Of a stretch of DNA of 64,000 nt, positions 8,166-17,400 are shown piece by piece (the first letter of the stretch is position 1; each line of letters starts with the position of its first letter). A program made the translations under genes and the position numbers. Origin of the DNA: Bacillota bacterium. Its GTDB lineage: Bacteria; Bacillota; UBA4882; UBA10575. The notes under the pieces were generated by a model. The model was given only the letters and a program-made list of their open reading frames with translations, did no database searches and had not been told where the DNA came from. The stretch spans positions 37,481 through 101,480 of the forward strand of contig DUOH01000045.1 of NCBI GenBank assembly GCA_012838955.1. Direction: 5' to 3'.

Positions 8166-8301
8166 TTCATTGATCCGTAATACCGGATCAGTCTGTGCAA
8201 TTGTCTTTCGTAAAAAATCTCTTTTCTAATTTAATCTTTGGATCATAACAGCCTAAGTATGACCCATCCTTTGCCACCACGCCACTCTCTCCCGCAATTA
8301 T

Positions 8302-8336
8302 AAAAAAAGAGCAACCGGTCTCCGGATTACGCTCTC
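8302..8336 (-). terminator. Intrinsic terminator of mtrB
   Basis: On the minus strand a stem (gagc/gctc with an inner ccgg/ccgg) is followed by ttttttta, about 50 nt past the mtrB stop. Confidence 0.75.
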
Positions 8337-8385
8337 TTTCTTACATTCTATGATCTGCTGAGCAAATTCAACTTCACCAAAGAAG

Positions 8386-8637
8386 TTACTCTTTTCCACT
8401 GGTTAAGGCCCCGTGTTTGGTGAGAATTTCGGCTCTGCCCCGAATCTTCATGGCGGAAGTGGTCTTGGTGAACTGCACCAACATCACCTCGCCCTGATCC
8501 AATTTTTCCGTATGATGAAACTTGGTCTCTTTCCCACGGGTCAAACCGATTAAAGTCACCCCGTCCTCTAGCGCCTTTACTATAATGTAATCTCCAAAAA
8601 CCTCGTCCTCATAAAAGTTATCCTCCATCAGCCTCAC
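8386..8637 (-). CDS. mtrB: TRAP, trp RNA-binding attenuation protein
   Basis: A homologue of Bacillus MtrB. TRAP forms an 11-subunit ring that binds tryptophan and then wraps RNA containing about 11 spaced GAG/UAG triplets, shutting off trp genes. The 83-residue sequence carries the family core DYIIVKALEDGVTLIGLTRG, then KFHHTEKLDQGEVMLVQFT and SAMKIRGRAEI. The Gly, Thr and His residues that contact tryptophan in the family, and the Lys/Arg RNA-contact positions, appear present. The start is GTG 8637 (ggagg 5 nt upstream) or ATG 8628. It stands alone, not next to folE (mtrA) as in Bacillus, and no trp operon is in the window. Confidence 0.93.
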   Translation of the reverse strand: MRLMEDNFYEDEVFGDYIIVKALEDGVTLIGLTRGKETKFHHTEKLDQGEVMLVQFTKTTSAMKIRGRAEILTKHGALTSGKE

Positions 8638-8759
8638 CTTTCCTCCGAAATCCCCTATTGAAGACGATCCGTCTTTCTCCGGGGTTCCTTATGATCGTCG
8701 TTATGTTGTAACCTCCATAGCTGATTATCCTATAATTATCCATTATAGACTGCACTTTT

Positions 8760-8788
8760 ATTATAGGCATAATTCAGCCAAAAATCAA
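8760..8788 (-). promoter_or_regulatory. Sigma-A promoter of mtrB
   Basis: On the minus strand TTGATT (8783-8788) and TATAAT (8760-8765) with a 17-nt spacer. The leader of about 115 nt to the mtrB start holds a 7-bp inverted repeat gacgatc/gatcgtc (8663-8669, 8693-8699). Confidence 0.8.
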
Positions 8789-8869
8789 GTTCTACCCAAA
8801 ACTAGCGCGTGTATGGATAACCGCAGGCAGACGGGGATGGATTATTCATATGGATGATCCCAGATGGAT

Positions 8870-9553
8870 TTATTCCATCGATTCCTGGAGAGCACTGCTT
8901 CGTTCAGCCGACGATTCCACGCTTGAGCCAAAACCAAAAGGAGGATACTTGCCGAAGACCAAGACCCGATCACCTGCGGCTAGGATCTCCGGCCCTTTTG
9001 GAAAGACCGTAAACTTATTCTTCCTGATAATCGCCAGGACCAGCAATTCTCGCTTCCTCAAGTTCAACTCAGCCAGGGTGGAACCGATCCATTCTTTTCC
9101 CGGACCGTCGGCGGTAAGAGTAATCTCCAAGACACCATAGTCGGGGTCTAGTTCATATAGGTGTTGCCAGTTCATACCGGATACCGAAAACCTGGTGAGA
9201 AACAGTAGGCCGCCGAGGAAAGCAAAGAGGCAAAGCACGGTTAAGGCCAGAGTCAACAGATCAGGCGCGAAAACAAGTCGGAAGATGGTAACCACGAATA
9301 ATAGGCGCCCCATCTTTAAGGTCATCAGCAATAGGATGTTTTGCTGTCCTTCCGCTCGGGCCGCGGCCTTTACCGTCGGTCGTGAGTTGTAGGGGCATCC
9401 CGGAAAATGCTGTATGACGTAGATAAGAAACGCTCTCAGCCGATCTCGGCGCTCCACACCCGGGTCTTTACCGCTGTTTATGTAGAACAACAACAGAACC
9501 GTGATCCCCCAGAACAAAAAGAAGACCAGGAGGATCAGGGAGCCGGTGGTCAT
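8870..9553 (-). CDS. Membrane protein with TrkA-C (RCK_C) domain
   Basis: About 227 residues. An N-terminal helix (SLILLVFFLFWGITVLLLFY) and a second hydrophobic hairpin (TLALTVLCLFAFLGGLLFL) are followed by a TrkA-C/RCK_C domain (WIGSTLAELNLRKRELLVLA, then GDRVLVFG). TrkA-C domains sense ligands such as c-di-AMP in ion channels and transporters, but no transporter core is present, so this may be a stand-alone sensor or accessory subunit. ATG 9553 is preferred over 9574 because ggggagg lies 8 nt before it. No channel gene is adjacent. Confidence 0.65.
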   Translation of the reverse strand: MTTGSLILLVFFLFWGITVLLLFYINSGKDPGVERRDRLRAFLIYVIQHFPGCPYNSRPTVKAAARAEGQQNILLLMTLKMGRLLFVVTIFRLVFAPDLLTLALTVLCLFAFLGGLLFLTRFSVSGMNWQHLYELDPDYGVLEITLTADGPGKEWIGSTLAELNLRKRELLVLAIIRKNKFTVFPKGPEILAAGDRVLVFGKYPPFGFGSSVESSAERSSALQESME

Positions 9554-9622
9554 CTCTGTGGCCTCCCCCCTCATATGAGTTACGCCTACATTAAAGGTAT
9601 GAGCGAAGAGGGGGAATTAGTC

Positions 9623-10486
9623 CTACCTTTTCGGCATCCCAGAGCATTCGTGCCTGTGGGTGCAGGCGCGTTGGCGAACGGCTTCAAAAATTAGAATTCC
9701 CGCAGCGGTAGCCACATTAAGCGACTCCGCCCCCCCGGGTAGTGGGATCTGAACCGGTACTCCGGCAGTGGCCGCCTCTGGCTGCGGGCCTTTGCCTTCG
9801 TTCCCCAACAGAATTAGAGTGGGCATGGTAAAATCATAATCATAATATACCTTTGCCCCGCGCGGGTCCCCGGAAACAATGGTGACTCCGTTCTCCCGCG
9901 CCCAGGCAAGTACCTGAGTCAAAGGTGTCCGGTGAATAGTCAGGTTAAAGATACCGCCTTGAGAAGAGCGTACGGCCTTTCCGGAATAGGGGTCAACGGT
10001 GCCGGGAGTAACAAACAGATTCTTAATCCCCGCTCCCCAGGCGGTGCGGAGAATTGTCCCCAAGTTACCGGGGTCTTGAATCTCATTTAGGAGCAGACCC
10101 AAAAACCCCTTGGCCAATGATTCCCTGCCCGGTGGCGCGGCAGCCGCGGGAGGAAGCTCCAGTAAACCCAGGATCCCTTGGGGGTTTTCCGTCTCCGCCA
10201 GTTCTCTAAAGAGTCTCTTCGTCACGTAATAAAGGGGGATCCCTCTGGCTTTCGCGGTCTGCGCCAAAACCCCGACGGTAAAGTGGGAACCGCCGTCATC
10301 TCCTGGGCCGGCTTGATCTTCCCCTACCAGAATCAGTCCTTTAATCCTCCGGGCAAAAGGAGAGGCTAAAGCCTCCTCGATTAGATGTGGCCCCTCCGCT
10401 ATAAACAAACCGTGCTTGAGTCGGCCTTTTTTCCTCTGTAGAGCAGCGACGGTCTTAATTAACGGGTTTTCTTTACTGGAAATCAT
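9623..10486 (-). CDS. SpoU/TrmH-family RNA 2'-O-methyltransferase
   Basis: A 287-residue SPOUT methyltransferase, probably acting on rRNA with S-adenosylmethionine. The N-terminal substrate-binding part has LKHGLFIAEGPHLIEEAL. The catalytic knot has motif 1 NEIQDPGNLGTILRTA, motif 2 ILLGNEGKG and motif 3 IPLPGGAESLNVATAAGIL. It follows infC-rpmI-rplT, the usual position for this family in Firmicutes. A hairpin at 10608 partly separates it from rplT. The exact nucleotide target cannot be read from the sequence. Confidence 0.9.
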   Translation of the reverse strand: MISSKENPLIKTVAALQRKKGRLKHGLFIAEGPHLIEEALASPFARRIKGLILVGEDQAGPGDDGGSHFTVGVLAQTAKARGIPLYYVTKRLFRELAETENPQGILGLLELPPAAAAPPGRESLAKGFLGLLLNEIQDPGNLGTILRTAWGAGIKNLFVTPGTVDPYSGKAVRSSQGGIFNLTIHRTPLTQVLAWARENGVTIVSGDPRGAKVYYDYDFTMPTLILLGNEGKGPQPEAATAGVPVQIPLPGGAESLNVATAAGILIFEAVRQRACTHRHECSGMPKR

Positions 10487-10607
10487 GAATGAAGGGACCT
10501 CCTTTCGGCTGAGATGATAGAGACGTATTTGCCCGGGTTAAACAGGGGGCTCATTTCTGAGACGCATATACTGGTTGAGTGGGAATTGCCGTTGATACAT
10601 ACTAAAG

Positions 10608-10629
10608 CCGGCCCTCGGATGAGGGCCGG
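10608..10629 (-). terminator. Hairpin terminator after rplT
   Basis: A perfect 9-bp stem ccggccctc/gagggccgg with a 4-nt loop, followed on the minus strand by ctttagt. The T-run is weak, so partial read-through into the methyltransferase gene is likely. Confidence 0.65.
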
Positions 10630-10646
10630 ACTTGAATTCATCATCG

Positions 10647-11000
10647 TTATTTACTTGCTTTGGCGATCCCAACTAATTCTTGGAAAGCCTGATTATCGTG
10701 GACAGCCAAGTCTGCCAGGACTTTCCGGTTAATATTAACCCCGGCCCGCTTCAGTCCGCTGATGAAAGCACTGTATGAAAGGCCGTTCATCCTGGCTGCC
10801 GCATTAATCCGGGTGATCCATAAGCGGCGAAAATCTCGCTTTTTGGCGCGCCGGTCCCGGTAAGCGTAAGCCAGCGACTTCAACACCTGCTGATTTGCGG
10901 CTCGAAAGATCCGGCTTTTGGAACCGCGGTATCCTTTTGCTAATTTCAATATTTTCTTATGACGCTGTCTGGTGACAGTTCCACCTTTTACACGTGCCAC
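10647..11000 (-). CDS. rplT: 50S ribosomal protein L20
   Basis: A 117-residue 23S rRNA-binding assembly protein. The start [20 protein letters not shown] and [20 protein letters not shown] are diagnostic. It starts at GTG with ggggg upstream. L20 commonly represses its own infC-rpmI-rplT operon through the leader, and such a leader is present at 11763-12043. Confidence 0.97.
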   Translation of the reverse strand: MARVKGGTVTRQRHKKILKLAKGYRGSKSRIFRAANQQVLKSLAYAYRDRRAKKRDFRRLWITRINAAARMNGLSYSAFISGLKRAGVNINRKVLADLAVHDNQAFQELVGIAKASK

Positions 11001-11038
11001 AATTATTCCCCCATTCTAGAAATCGTGTTTTTCCTAAT

Positions 11039-11233
11039 TTACTTAGCCAGCATTCTCTTCACGCGTCTGGTGTCCGCGGGACTTACAAGATCGGGTTGCC
11101 TGAGATTTCTCTTTCTCTTTGCTGACTTCTTCTCTAAAATATGGCTCTTATAAGCGCTGTTCTTTTTAATTTTACCGCTTCCGGTTAATGAAAATCTTTT
11201 GGCAGCTCCCCGATGGGTCTTCATCTTAGGCAT
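11039..11233 (-). CDS. rpmI: 50S ribosomal protein L35
   Basis: A 64-residue, very basic ribosomal protein: [20 protein letters not shown] is the family start, and the end VKRMLAK is normal. It overlaps the end of infC by 8 nt, so the two are likely coupled, and it is followed by rplT after 38 nt. Confidence 0.97.
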   Translation of the reverse strand: MPKMKTHRGAAKRFSLTGSGKIKKNSAYKSHILEKKSAKRKRNLRQPDLVSPADTRRVKRMLAK

Positions 11234-11762
11234 TCTTACTCTCCCTTTCTTTCTCTTGTTTGGGGCTTAAGATCATAATCATCTGCTTCCCTTCGATTTT
11301 GGGCTCTCTCTCCAGATTTGCATATTCTTTAACGGCCTCGTAAAGCTGCAAAAGGAGGGTTTTTCCCAGATCCGCATGGACGATCTCCCGTCCCCGAAAC
11401 CTGACGGAAGCCTTGACTTTATTCCCTGCGTTAAGGAATTTAATTGCGGATTTAACCTTCACTTGAAAATCGTGGGTCTCAATCTTCGGCGTGAGCCGCA
11501 CTTCTTTTACTTCCACAACTTTTTGTTTCTTGCGTGCTTCCCGCTCTCTTTTACTCTGCTCATACCGGTATTTGCCGTAGTCCATGATCTTACAGACCGG
11601 CGGCTTTGCGGTAGGCGCCACTTCAACCAGGTCCAGCTCCTTCTCTTGAGCTAGGCGCAATGCTTCTTTGACGGGTAAAATCCCCAGCTGTTCTCCATCA
11701 GCACTAACCACCCTGACTTCTCTCGTCCGGATTTCCTCATTAATTCGCAGCTCGTTATTAAT
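11226..11762 (-). CDS. infC: Translation initiation factor IF-3, AUU start
   Basis: IF-3 binds the 30S subunit and proofreads the start codon. The ATG/GTG-only frame (from 11711) would miss the normal N-terminus. Reading upstream gives [20 protein letters not shown], the standard start of the family, beginning at an ATT codon at 11762-11760 with aggaggt 8 nt upstream. AUU starts are known for infC and let IF-3 repress itself. With this start the protein is 178 residues: N-domain ([20 protein letters not shown], then [17 protein letters not shown]), basic linker, and C-domain ([14 protein letters not shown]). Confidence 0.95.
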   Translation of the reverse strand: MNNELRINEEIRTREVRVVSADGEQLGILPVKEALRLAQEKELDLVEVAPTAKPPVCKIMDYGKYRYEQSKREREARKKQKVVEVKEVRLTPKIETHDFQVKVKSAIKFLNAGNKVKASVRFRGREIVHADLGKTLLLQLYEAVKEYANLEREPKIEGKQMIMILSPKQEKERESKNA

Positions 11763-12043
11763 CGGCCGACACCTCCTGATCTTCTAATCACTAAAATTAA
11801 GCAAATTAATTAACTTAATTAAGCTAATTACCTAATAAATAAGACTCATTGACAAGTTAATCAAACTGGTTGACCAGTATTAAGCAGATAATAAATAAGG
11901 CGAACAGAATCCTCTGCTCGCCATAAAAACCTGTTACAAAAATGTCCCACGCTTGTGTGGGCGAATAATGGCTGTTACTACCCAGGCTGACTATGGTCGC
12001 CGGGTGAGAAGCAAGAGGCTTCTACTTTGCTGAAATTATTGTC
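11763..12043 (-). ncRNA. infC-rpmI-rplT 5' leader (L20-type attenuator)
   Basis: This leader of about 280 nt begins after a strong promoter. In order on the minus strand it holds a hairpin agaagc/gcttct, an acccgg.../...cctgggt helix, a cccac/gtggg hairpin, then a 9-bp terminator at 11899-11922 followed by ttatttatt. A ctggt/accag palindrome and an AT-rich stretch reach the AUU start. Ribosomal-protein leaders in front of infC are known from Firmicutes, with L20 as effector. The exact pseudoknot was not verified. Confidence 0.7.
11888..11922 (-). terminator. Attenuator terminator within infC leader
   Basis: Minus-strand stem ggcgagcag/ctgttcgcc (one G-U pair) with a 6-nt loop, followed by ttatttatt. 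It lies about 130 nt before infC and so is a premature-termination site rather than an operon end. Confidence 0.8.
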
Positions 12044-12050
12044 GTTATTG

Positions 12051-12079
12051 ATAATAACATTATCTTGGTCTGATGTCAA
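12051..12079 (-). promoter_or_regulatory. Sigma-A promoter of infC operon
   Basis: Minus-strand TTGACA (12074-12079) and TATTAT (12051-12056) with a 17-nt spacer, just downstream of the rluD stop. Confidence 0.85.
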
Positions 12080-12129
12080 GAACCAGAAAAAAATTCTTTT
12101 TAACCGGCTGGTCGGGCCTAAAAAATACC

Positions 12130-13053
12130 CTACTGCATACCCCAGTGTTCTCTACAGTACTGTACGGCCGCTGCCATAGTCTTAGGCATTGCCGTAGAGA
12201 ACTCCAGATACTCTCCGGTGCGCGGATGGCAAAAGCCTAGGACAGCCGCGTGCAAAGCTTGTCCGTCCAGGGTAAAAGGCTCCCTTCCCCTACCGTATAC
12301 AGGATCTCCAGCCACCGGATGCCCGATATGCCGCATATGCACGCGGATTTGATGGGTCCTTCCGGTCTCCAACTGCAATTCCACCAAGGTATAGGGGCCT
12401 AATCCCTCTAAAACGCGATAGTGGGTCACCGCCGGTTTACCCCGGGCCACTACCGCCATTTTTTTGCGTTGTACCGGGTGGCGACCGATGGGGGCATCGA
12501 TCTTTCCAGCTTTCTCTCTGAACTTACCGTGGACTAAAGCCAGATAACGTCTGGTCATGGTGTGTTCTTTCAACTGCTTGGCCAAGGAGAGGTGAGCCAA
12601 GTCGTTCTTGGCCGCCACCAAAACTCCGGAGGTGTCTTTGTCCAAGCGGTGGACGATCCCGGGACGGATTACGCCTCCGATGCCGGAAAGGTCTTGACAA
12701 TGCGCAAGCAAGGCATTGACCAAAGTACCGTGGTAGTTGCCGACCGCCGGATGAACCACCATGCCCCGGGGTTTGTTGATCACAATCAGATCCCCATCCT
12801 CATAGAGGATTTCCAAGGGTATAGGTTGGGCTTGGACTTTCAGAGGTTGGGGTTCTTCGTAATCAACCTCGATTTCGTCGGCGGTTTCCAGCTTGTAACT
12901 GGCCTTCACCAGTAAGCCGTTCACCCTCACCCGCTCGCCTTTGATTAGTTTTTGCAGATAAGCCCGGGAAGGAAAAGAGCTTTTCCCCGATAAATACCGG
13001 TCAATTCGTTGGCCGCTCTCTTCTTCCTTAACTGTCCAGGTGAACCGGGGCAT
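12130..13053 (-). CDS. rluD: RluA/RluD-family pseudouridine synthase
   Basis: A 307-residue enzyme that isomerises uridines in 23S rRNA to pseudouridine. The N-terminal S4-like RNA-binding domain (IDRYLSGKS, YLQKLIKGERVRVNG) is followed by the catalytic domain with the Asp motif HRLDKDTSGVLVAAK and TGRTHQIRVHMRHIGHPV. It starts 26 nt inside lgt, so lspA-lgt-rluD form one coupled operon. The family member that best fits this neighbourhood is RluD (often YlyB in Bacillus). Confidence 0.92.
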   Translation of the reverse strand: MPRFTWTVKEEESGQRIDRYLSGKSSFPSRAYLQKLIKGERVRVNGLLVKASYKLETADEIEVDYEEPQPLKVQAQPIPLEILYEDGDLIVINKPRGMVVHPAVGNYHGTLVNALLAHCQDLSGIGGVIRPGIVHRLDKDTSGVLVAAKNDLAHLSLAKQLKEHTMTRRYLALVHGKFREKAGKIDAPIGRHPVQRKKMAVVARGKPAVTHYRVLEGLGPYTLVELQLETGRTHQIRVHMRHIGHPVAGDPVYGRGREPFTLDGQALHAAVLGFCHPRTGEYLEFSTAMPKTMAAAVQYCREHWGMQ

Positions 13054-13807
13054 TACTTACCTTCTCCGTTCTGTTTTTCATGGCCCATCTCAGGTAGAAG
13101 AGGACAGCCAAGGCAATGAAGAGACAAGCGACTTGAGTGGTACGGAGCCAACCAAAGGCCAAGATTTGGCTATCCCGGAAGATTTCAATGACAAATCTGG
13201 TGAGCACATATAACTCCACGTAGAGCCAGAACAAAAAGCCGTTAAAGTAAGGGCGCTTGCGGTAGAGCCAAAGCACGGCAAAGATAAAGAGGCTGGCGAT
13301 GATGGCATAGATCTGCGTGGGGTGACGAAGTAGATCGTCTCCAGCGGCGCACCTCATCGCCCATGGTAGATCGGTGGGAACTCCGTAACAACACCCGTGC
13401 AGGAGACAACCGATCCTGGCGATCGCATAACCAATCGGCAGATAAAGGGCGACCTGATCAGCGATGCGCCACAGAGGCAAGTCGGACTTTTTGCAATGCC
13501 TGTATCCGGCCAAAAACCCTCCGATCACTGCCCCGTAAAAAGATAAACCGCCATCCGGTAGATAAAGAATGGAGATAGGGTCCTGTAAGTATATTGGGAG
13601 TTCCAACAGAACATAGAGTAGTCTGGCCCCAATAATCGCCCAGATTACTATGGGAAGCGCCAAGTCCAGAAGGTGATCAAAGTCCACGATCTTTTTTTGC
13701 GTAGTCATCCGGCCCACCCAGATGACGCCTAACAGAAGAGCGACGGCTACTGCAGTGCCATAGGCATATACGTTAATACCACCGATGGAAAATAAGACAT
13801 CCCTCAT
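13028..13807 (-). CDS. lgt: Prolipoprotein diacylglyceryl transferase
   Basis: A 259-residue multi-pass membrane enzyme that moves diacylglycerol from phosphatidylglycerol to the lipobox cysteine of prelipoproteins. The conserved LPDGGLSFYGAVIGGF and the signature ARIGCLLHGCCYG are present, with about seven hydrophobic helices. The start lies directly after the lspA stop, placing both lipoprotein-maturation enzymes in one operon. The gene overlaps rluD by 26 nt. Confidence 0.95.
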   Translation of the reverse strand: MRDVLFSIGGINVYAYGTAVAVALLLGVIWVGRMTTQKKIVDFDHLLDLALPIVIWAIIGARLLYVLLELPIYLQDPISILYLPDGGLSFYGAVIGGFLAGYRHCKKSDLPLWRIADQVALYLPIGYAIARIGCLLHGCCYGVPTDLPWAMRCAAGDDLLRHPTQIYAIIASLFIFAVLWLYRKRPYFNGFLFWLYVELYVLTRFVIEIFRDSQILAFGWLRTTQVACLFIALAVLFYLRWAMKNRTEKVSNAPVHLDS

Positions 13808-14287
13808 TTAAACCTCTCCTTTCCGGCTGTGCGCAAGAGGTTGATCACGAAAAAGTAAAAAGAAGATGATGACTGCGCCAAGGAAAATGGCGATATCGGC
13901 CAGGTTAAAGACAGGCCAGTTTTGCAAAGGCCAAAAGTCCAGATCAAGAAAGTCGATGACCCTGCCGCGCAGTATGCGGTCGATAAAATTACCCAAAGCA
14001 CCGCCTAATCCTACAGCCATACCACAGCGGAAAACAGGGGGTTGCTTTTTGATTTGCCAACGATACCTATATACCAGATAGAACAGGGCCAGAGTCAGCA
14101 AGAGAAGAAGAGGCGTCATCCTCTTCAGCATGCCAAAGGCGGCGCCCGGATTTTCCACATAGGTAAAGGACAGCACTCCGGGGATCACCGTAATGCTTTG
14201 GTTTAGGGACAAAAAGGTCCTGATCCCCAGCTTGACCCCTTGGTCAAGCAAGGCGACGAAGATAATCAGGGCATAAAAACTTACCAC
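13808..14287 (-). CDS. lspA: Lipoprotein signal peptidase (signal peptidase II)
   Basis: An aspartic membrane protease that removes the signal peptide after Lgt acts. Motifs are LLDQGVKLGI at the N-terminus, ENPGAAFGML, GALGNFIDRIL (first catalytic Asp) and FNLADIAIFLGA (second Asp). ATG codons at 14308 and 14341 exist, but neither has a ribosome-binding site. aggagg at 14296-14301 lies 8 nt before GTG 14287, which gives a normal-length protein of about 159 residues starting VSFYALIIF. I therefore prefer GTG 14287. It ends directly before lgt. Confidence 0.9.
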   Translation of the reverse strand: MVSFYALIIFVALLDQGVKLGIRTFLSLNQSITVIPGVLSFTYVENPGAAFGMLKRMTPLLLLLTLALFYLVYRYRWQIKKQPPVFRCGMAVGLGGALGNFIDRILRGRVIDFLDLDFWPLQNWPVFNLADIAIFLGAVIIFFLLFRDQPLAHSRKGEV

Positions 14288-14415
14288 CCGCAAAACCTCC
14301 TGTTTCATGGTAATTATCACCGAAGCGGGGTCATTTGTCAAGCAAGCCCTTTTAGAGCAAAGCCTCTTTTCTTGTATTCTATACCCCCGAAGATTATTGC
14401 CTCCTGTTTTGAACG

Positions 14416-17400
14416 CTAAAAGAGGGTTAATTGGTTACACTCAGGCAACCCTGTCAGACAGCCGTGGTTCTTCAACACTTCAATCACTGCCGAAGACAGC
14501 CGAGCACGGGTCTTCAGATCTTCAACCGAGCAGAACTCCTGTTCCTGTCTGGCCTGAACCAGACTGCGGGCGGCGCTCACCCCCAAACCCTGCAGCGCGG
14601 CTAAAGGAGGACGCAGGCCATGCTCGGTAATTAAGAACTTGCGGGCATCGGATTCATACAGATCCACCGGCAAAAATTTAACCCCTCTCAGCATAGCTTC
14701 TAAGACAACCTCCAGGATGGTACAGATATTCTTCTCCCTGGCAGTGGCCTCATTCCCCTTGGCCTGAATCTCCCGGAGATAGTTTCGGATGTATTCTTCC
14801 CCTTTCAGCACCAGATCAGCATCGAATTCATCAGCCCGTACCGTAAAGTAAGTGGCGTAGAAAGCCTCGGGCATATGGACTTTGAAGTAAGCGATACGGA
14901 ACGCCATCATTACATAGGCGGCCGCATGGGCCTTGGGGAAGAGATACTTAATCTTCAGACAGGAATCTATATACCACTGGGGAATATCATGGGCCTGTAG
15001 TTCTTTAATATCCTCCTCATCCAGCCCCCGTCCCTTGCGCACCTTCTCCATGATCCTAAAAGCTGTCTTGGGAGGTACCCCCCTGAAGATTAGGTCATTC
15101 ATGATATTATCCCGGGTGGAGATTACTTGAGAGAGGGTGGCCTTGCCTTCCTTAATCAACTCCTCGGCGTTTCCCAGCCACACATTAGTGCCATGGGACA
15201 GCCCGGAGATATAAAGAAGTTCCGAAAAGGTGGTGGGCTTCGTCTGCTGCAACATCTGCCGGACAAAAGCAGTACCGAATTCGGGAATGCCCAAGGTACC
15301 CAGATCATAATCGAGATCCTCACCGGAAATACCCAAAGGCGCGGCTGAAGAGAAGATGGCCATGGTTTCCGGATCATCCATGGGCACGTTCTTCGGGTCA
15401 AAGCCGGTCAGATCATGGAGCATCCTGATGACCGTGGGGTCATCATGCCCTAGGATATCAAGTTTTACTAAATGTCCTTCCAAAGCGGCGTGGTAATCAA
15501 AGTGAGTAGTAACCCACTCCGCATTCCGGTCATTGGCCGGATACTGTATGGGAGAGAAGTTATAAATCTCCTGGTCTTGGGGGACCACGATCAACCCGCC
15601 CGGATGCTGACCGGTGGAACGGCGTACTCCGGAACACCCCTGCACCAACCGGTTGATCTCGGCCTGTCGTAGTCTGATCCCTCTTTCCTCCATAAAACCG
15701 CGGATAAAACCAAAAGCTGTCTTCTCCGCCAATCCGGTAATGGTTCCAGCCCGGAAAACGTAACCCTTGCCAAAAAGCTCTTCCGTGTATTTATGGACAA
15801 TGGGCTGATACTCACCAGAGAAATTCAAGTCAATATCAGGTTCCTTGTCTCCTTCAAACCCCATGAAAGTGGCGAACGGAATATCCTGCCCGTCTTTGAT
15901 TAAAGGCTGGCCGCAGTTGGGACAGTCTTTGGCGGGTAGATCATAACCGGACCCGTAGGCGCCGGTCTCTTTAAACTCCGAATACAGGCAGTTCGCGCAA
16001 CGGTAATGGGCGGGTAATGGGTTAACTTCTGTAATGTCACACATCGTAGCCACAAAGGAAGAGCCGACCGAACCCCTTGATCCCACCAAGTAGCCGTCAT
16101 CCAAGGATTTCTTCACCAGCTTGTGTGCGATTAGATATAAGACCGCGTATCCGTGGCCAATGATGCTTTTTAATTCCATTTCCAATCGTTCTCTCACTAA
16201 AGCGGGCAAAGGATTCCCGTAGAGCTCCTCCGCCCGCTTATATGACATCTTCCTAATCTCCTGATCAGCGCCGGGAATCTTCGGCGGATAAAAGGCGGAG
16301 GGCACCGGTTGGATATCTTCGATTGCATCTGCCAAAGCCAAAGGATTTTCGATCACAACTTGCCGCCTGAGATCATCAGGCAAATATGAGAATTCCGCCA
16401 GCATCTCGGTGGTGGTGCGCAGAAAGACCGGTGGCTGGTGATCAGCGTCGTCATATCCTTGTCCGGCCATGAGAATACGCCGGAAGACTTCATCTTCCGG
16501 CCGGAGAAAATGCACATCACCTGTAGCAATCACCGGCTTCTGCAAGTCCTGGCCCAACCGACAAATCCTCCGGTTGTACTCCATAAGCTGTTCTTGGGTA
16601 GCCCTTCCTTCTCTGAGTAGAAATTCGTTGTTACCCAAAGGCTGAATCTCAAGAAAATCATAGAACGCTGCGATCTTCCTGAGCTTTTCCTCTTCTACCC
16701 CGTCCAAGATGGCCTGGAACAATTCCCCTGATTCACAGGCCGTACCCAGGAGCAGGCCTTCCCGGTACTTCTGGAGCAGGGTACGGGGCAGGCGGGGATG
16801 TCTGTGAAAATATCTGAGATGAGCTTCTGATACTAAGCGATACAAATTCTTGAGACCGGTCATATTCCGGACCAAAAGCAATATATGATAAGTTTTGAGT
16901 TGTTCCGGTTTGATGCAGGCGCACAAACTGTTAAGCTCGGCCCATTTTGTAATGGCTTTTTCTTGACATGAGGCAAAAGCCTTCTGAAGAATCTGCCAGG
17001 TAGTACGGGCATCATCAGTAGCCCGGTGGTGATTTTCTTGTTTTATCCCCAGTTCTTTGGCGACCACATTCAAACGGTGACTCTTTAAATCAGGCCATAA
17101 TGCCCTGCTGAGCGCCAACGTATCCAAGACCGGGGGTGTATACTCCTCCCCCATAACCGTCCGGATTTTTTTAGTTAAAAACCCCAGATCGAAGTGGGCA
17201 TTATGCGCTACAAAGACCGCTTCGTCCACAAAATTCATAAACTCCGGTAGAATTTCGCCGGGCCCGCGGGCGCCCGCCACCATGGCATCGGTAATCCCGG
17301 TTAGCTCGATGATCCGGGGGGGGATTTTTTTATTCGGCCGCACAAACTCTGAAAACTCGCCGACCACCCTTCCCCCTTCGATCCGCACGGCGCCAATCTC

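Noticed and set aside
14308..14341. ATG starts for lspA
   Set aside because: No ribosome-binding site upstream; the site lies inside these codons and points to GTG 14287.
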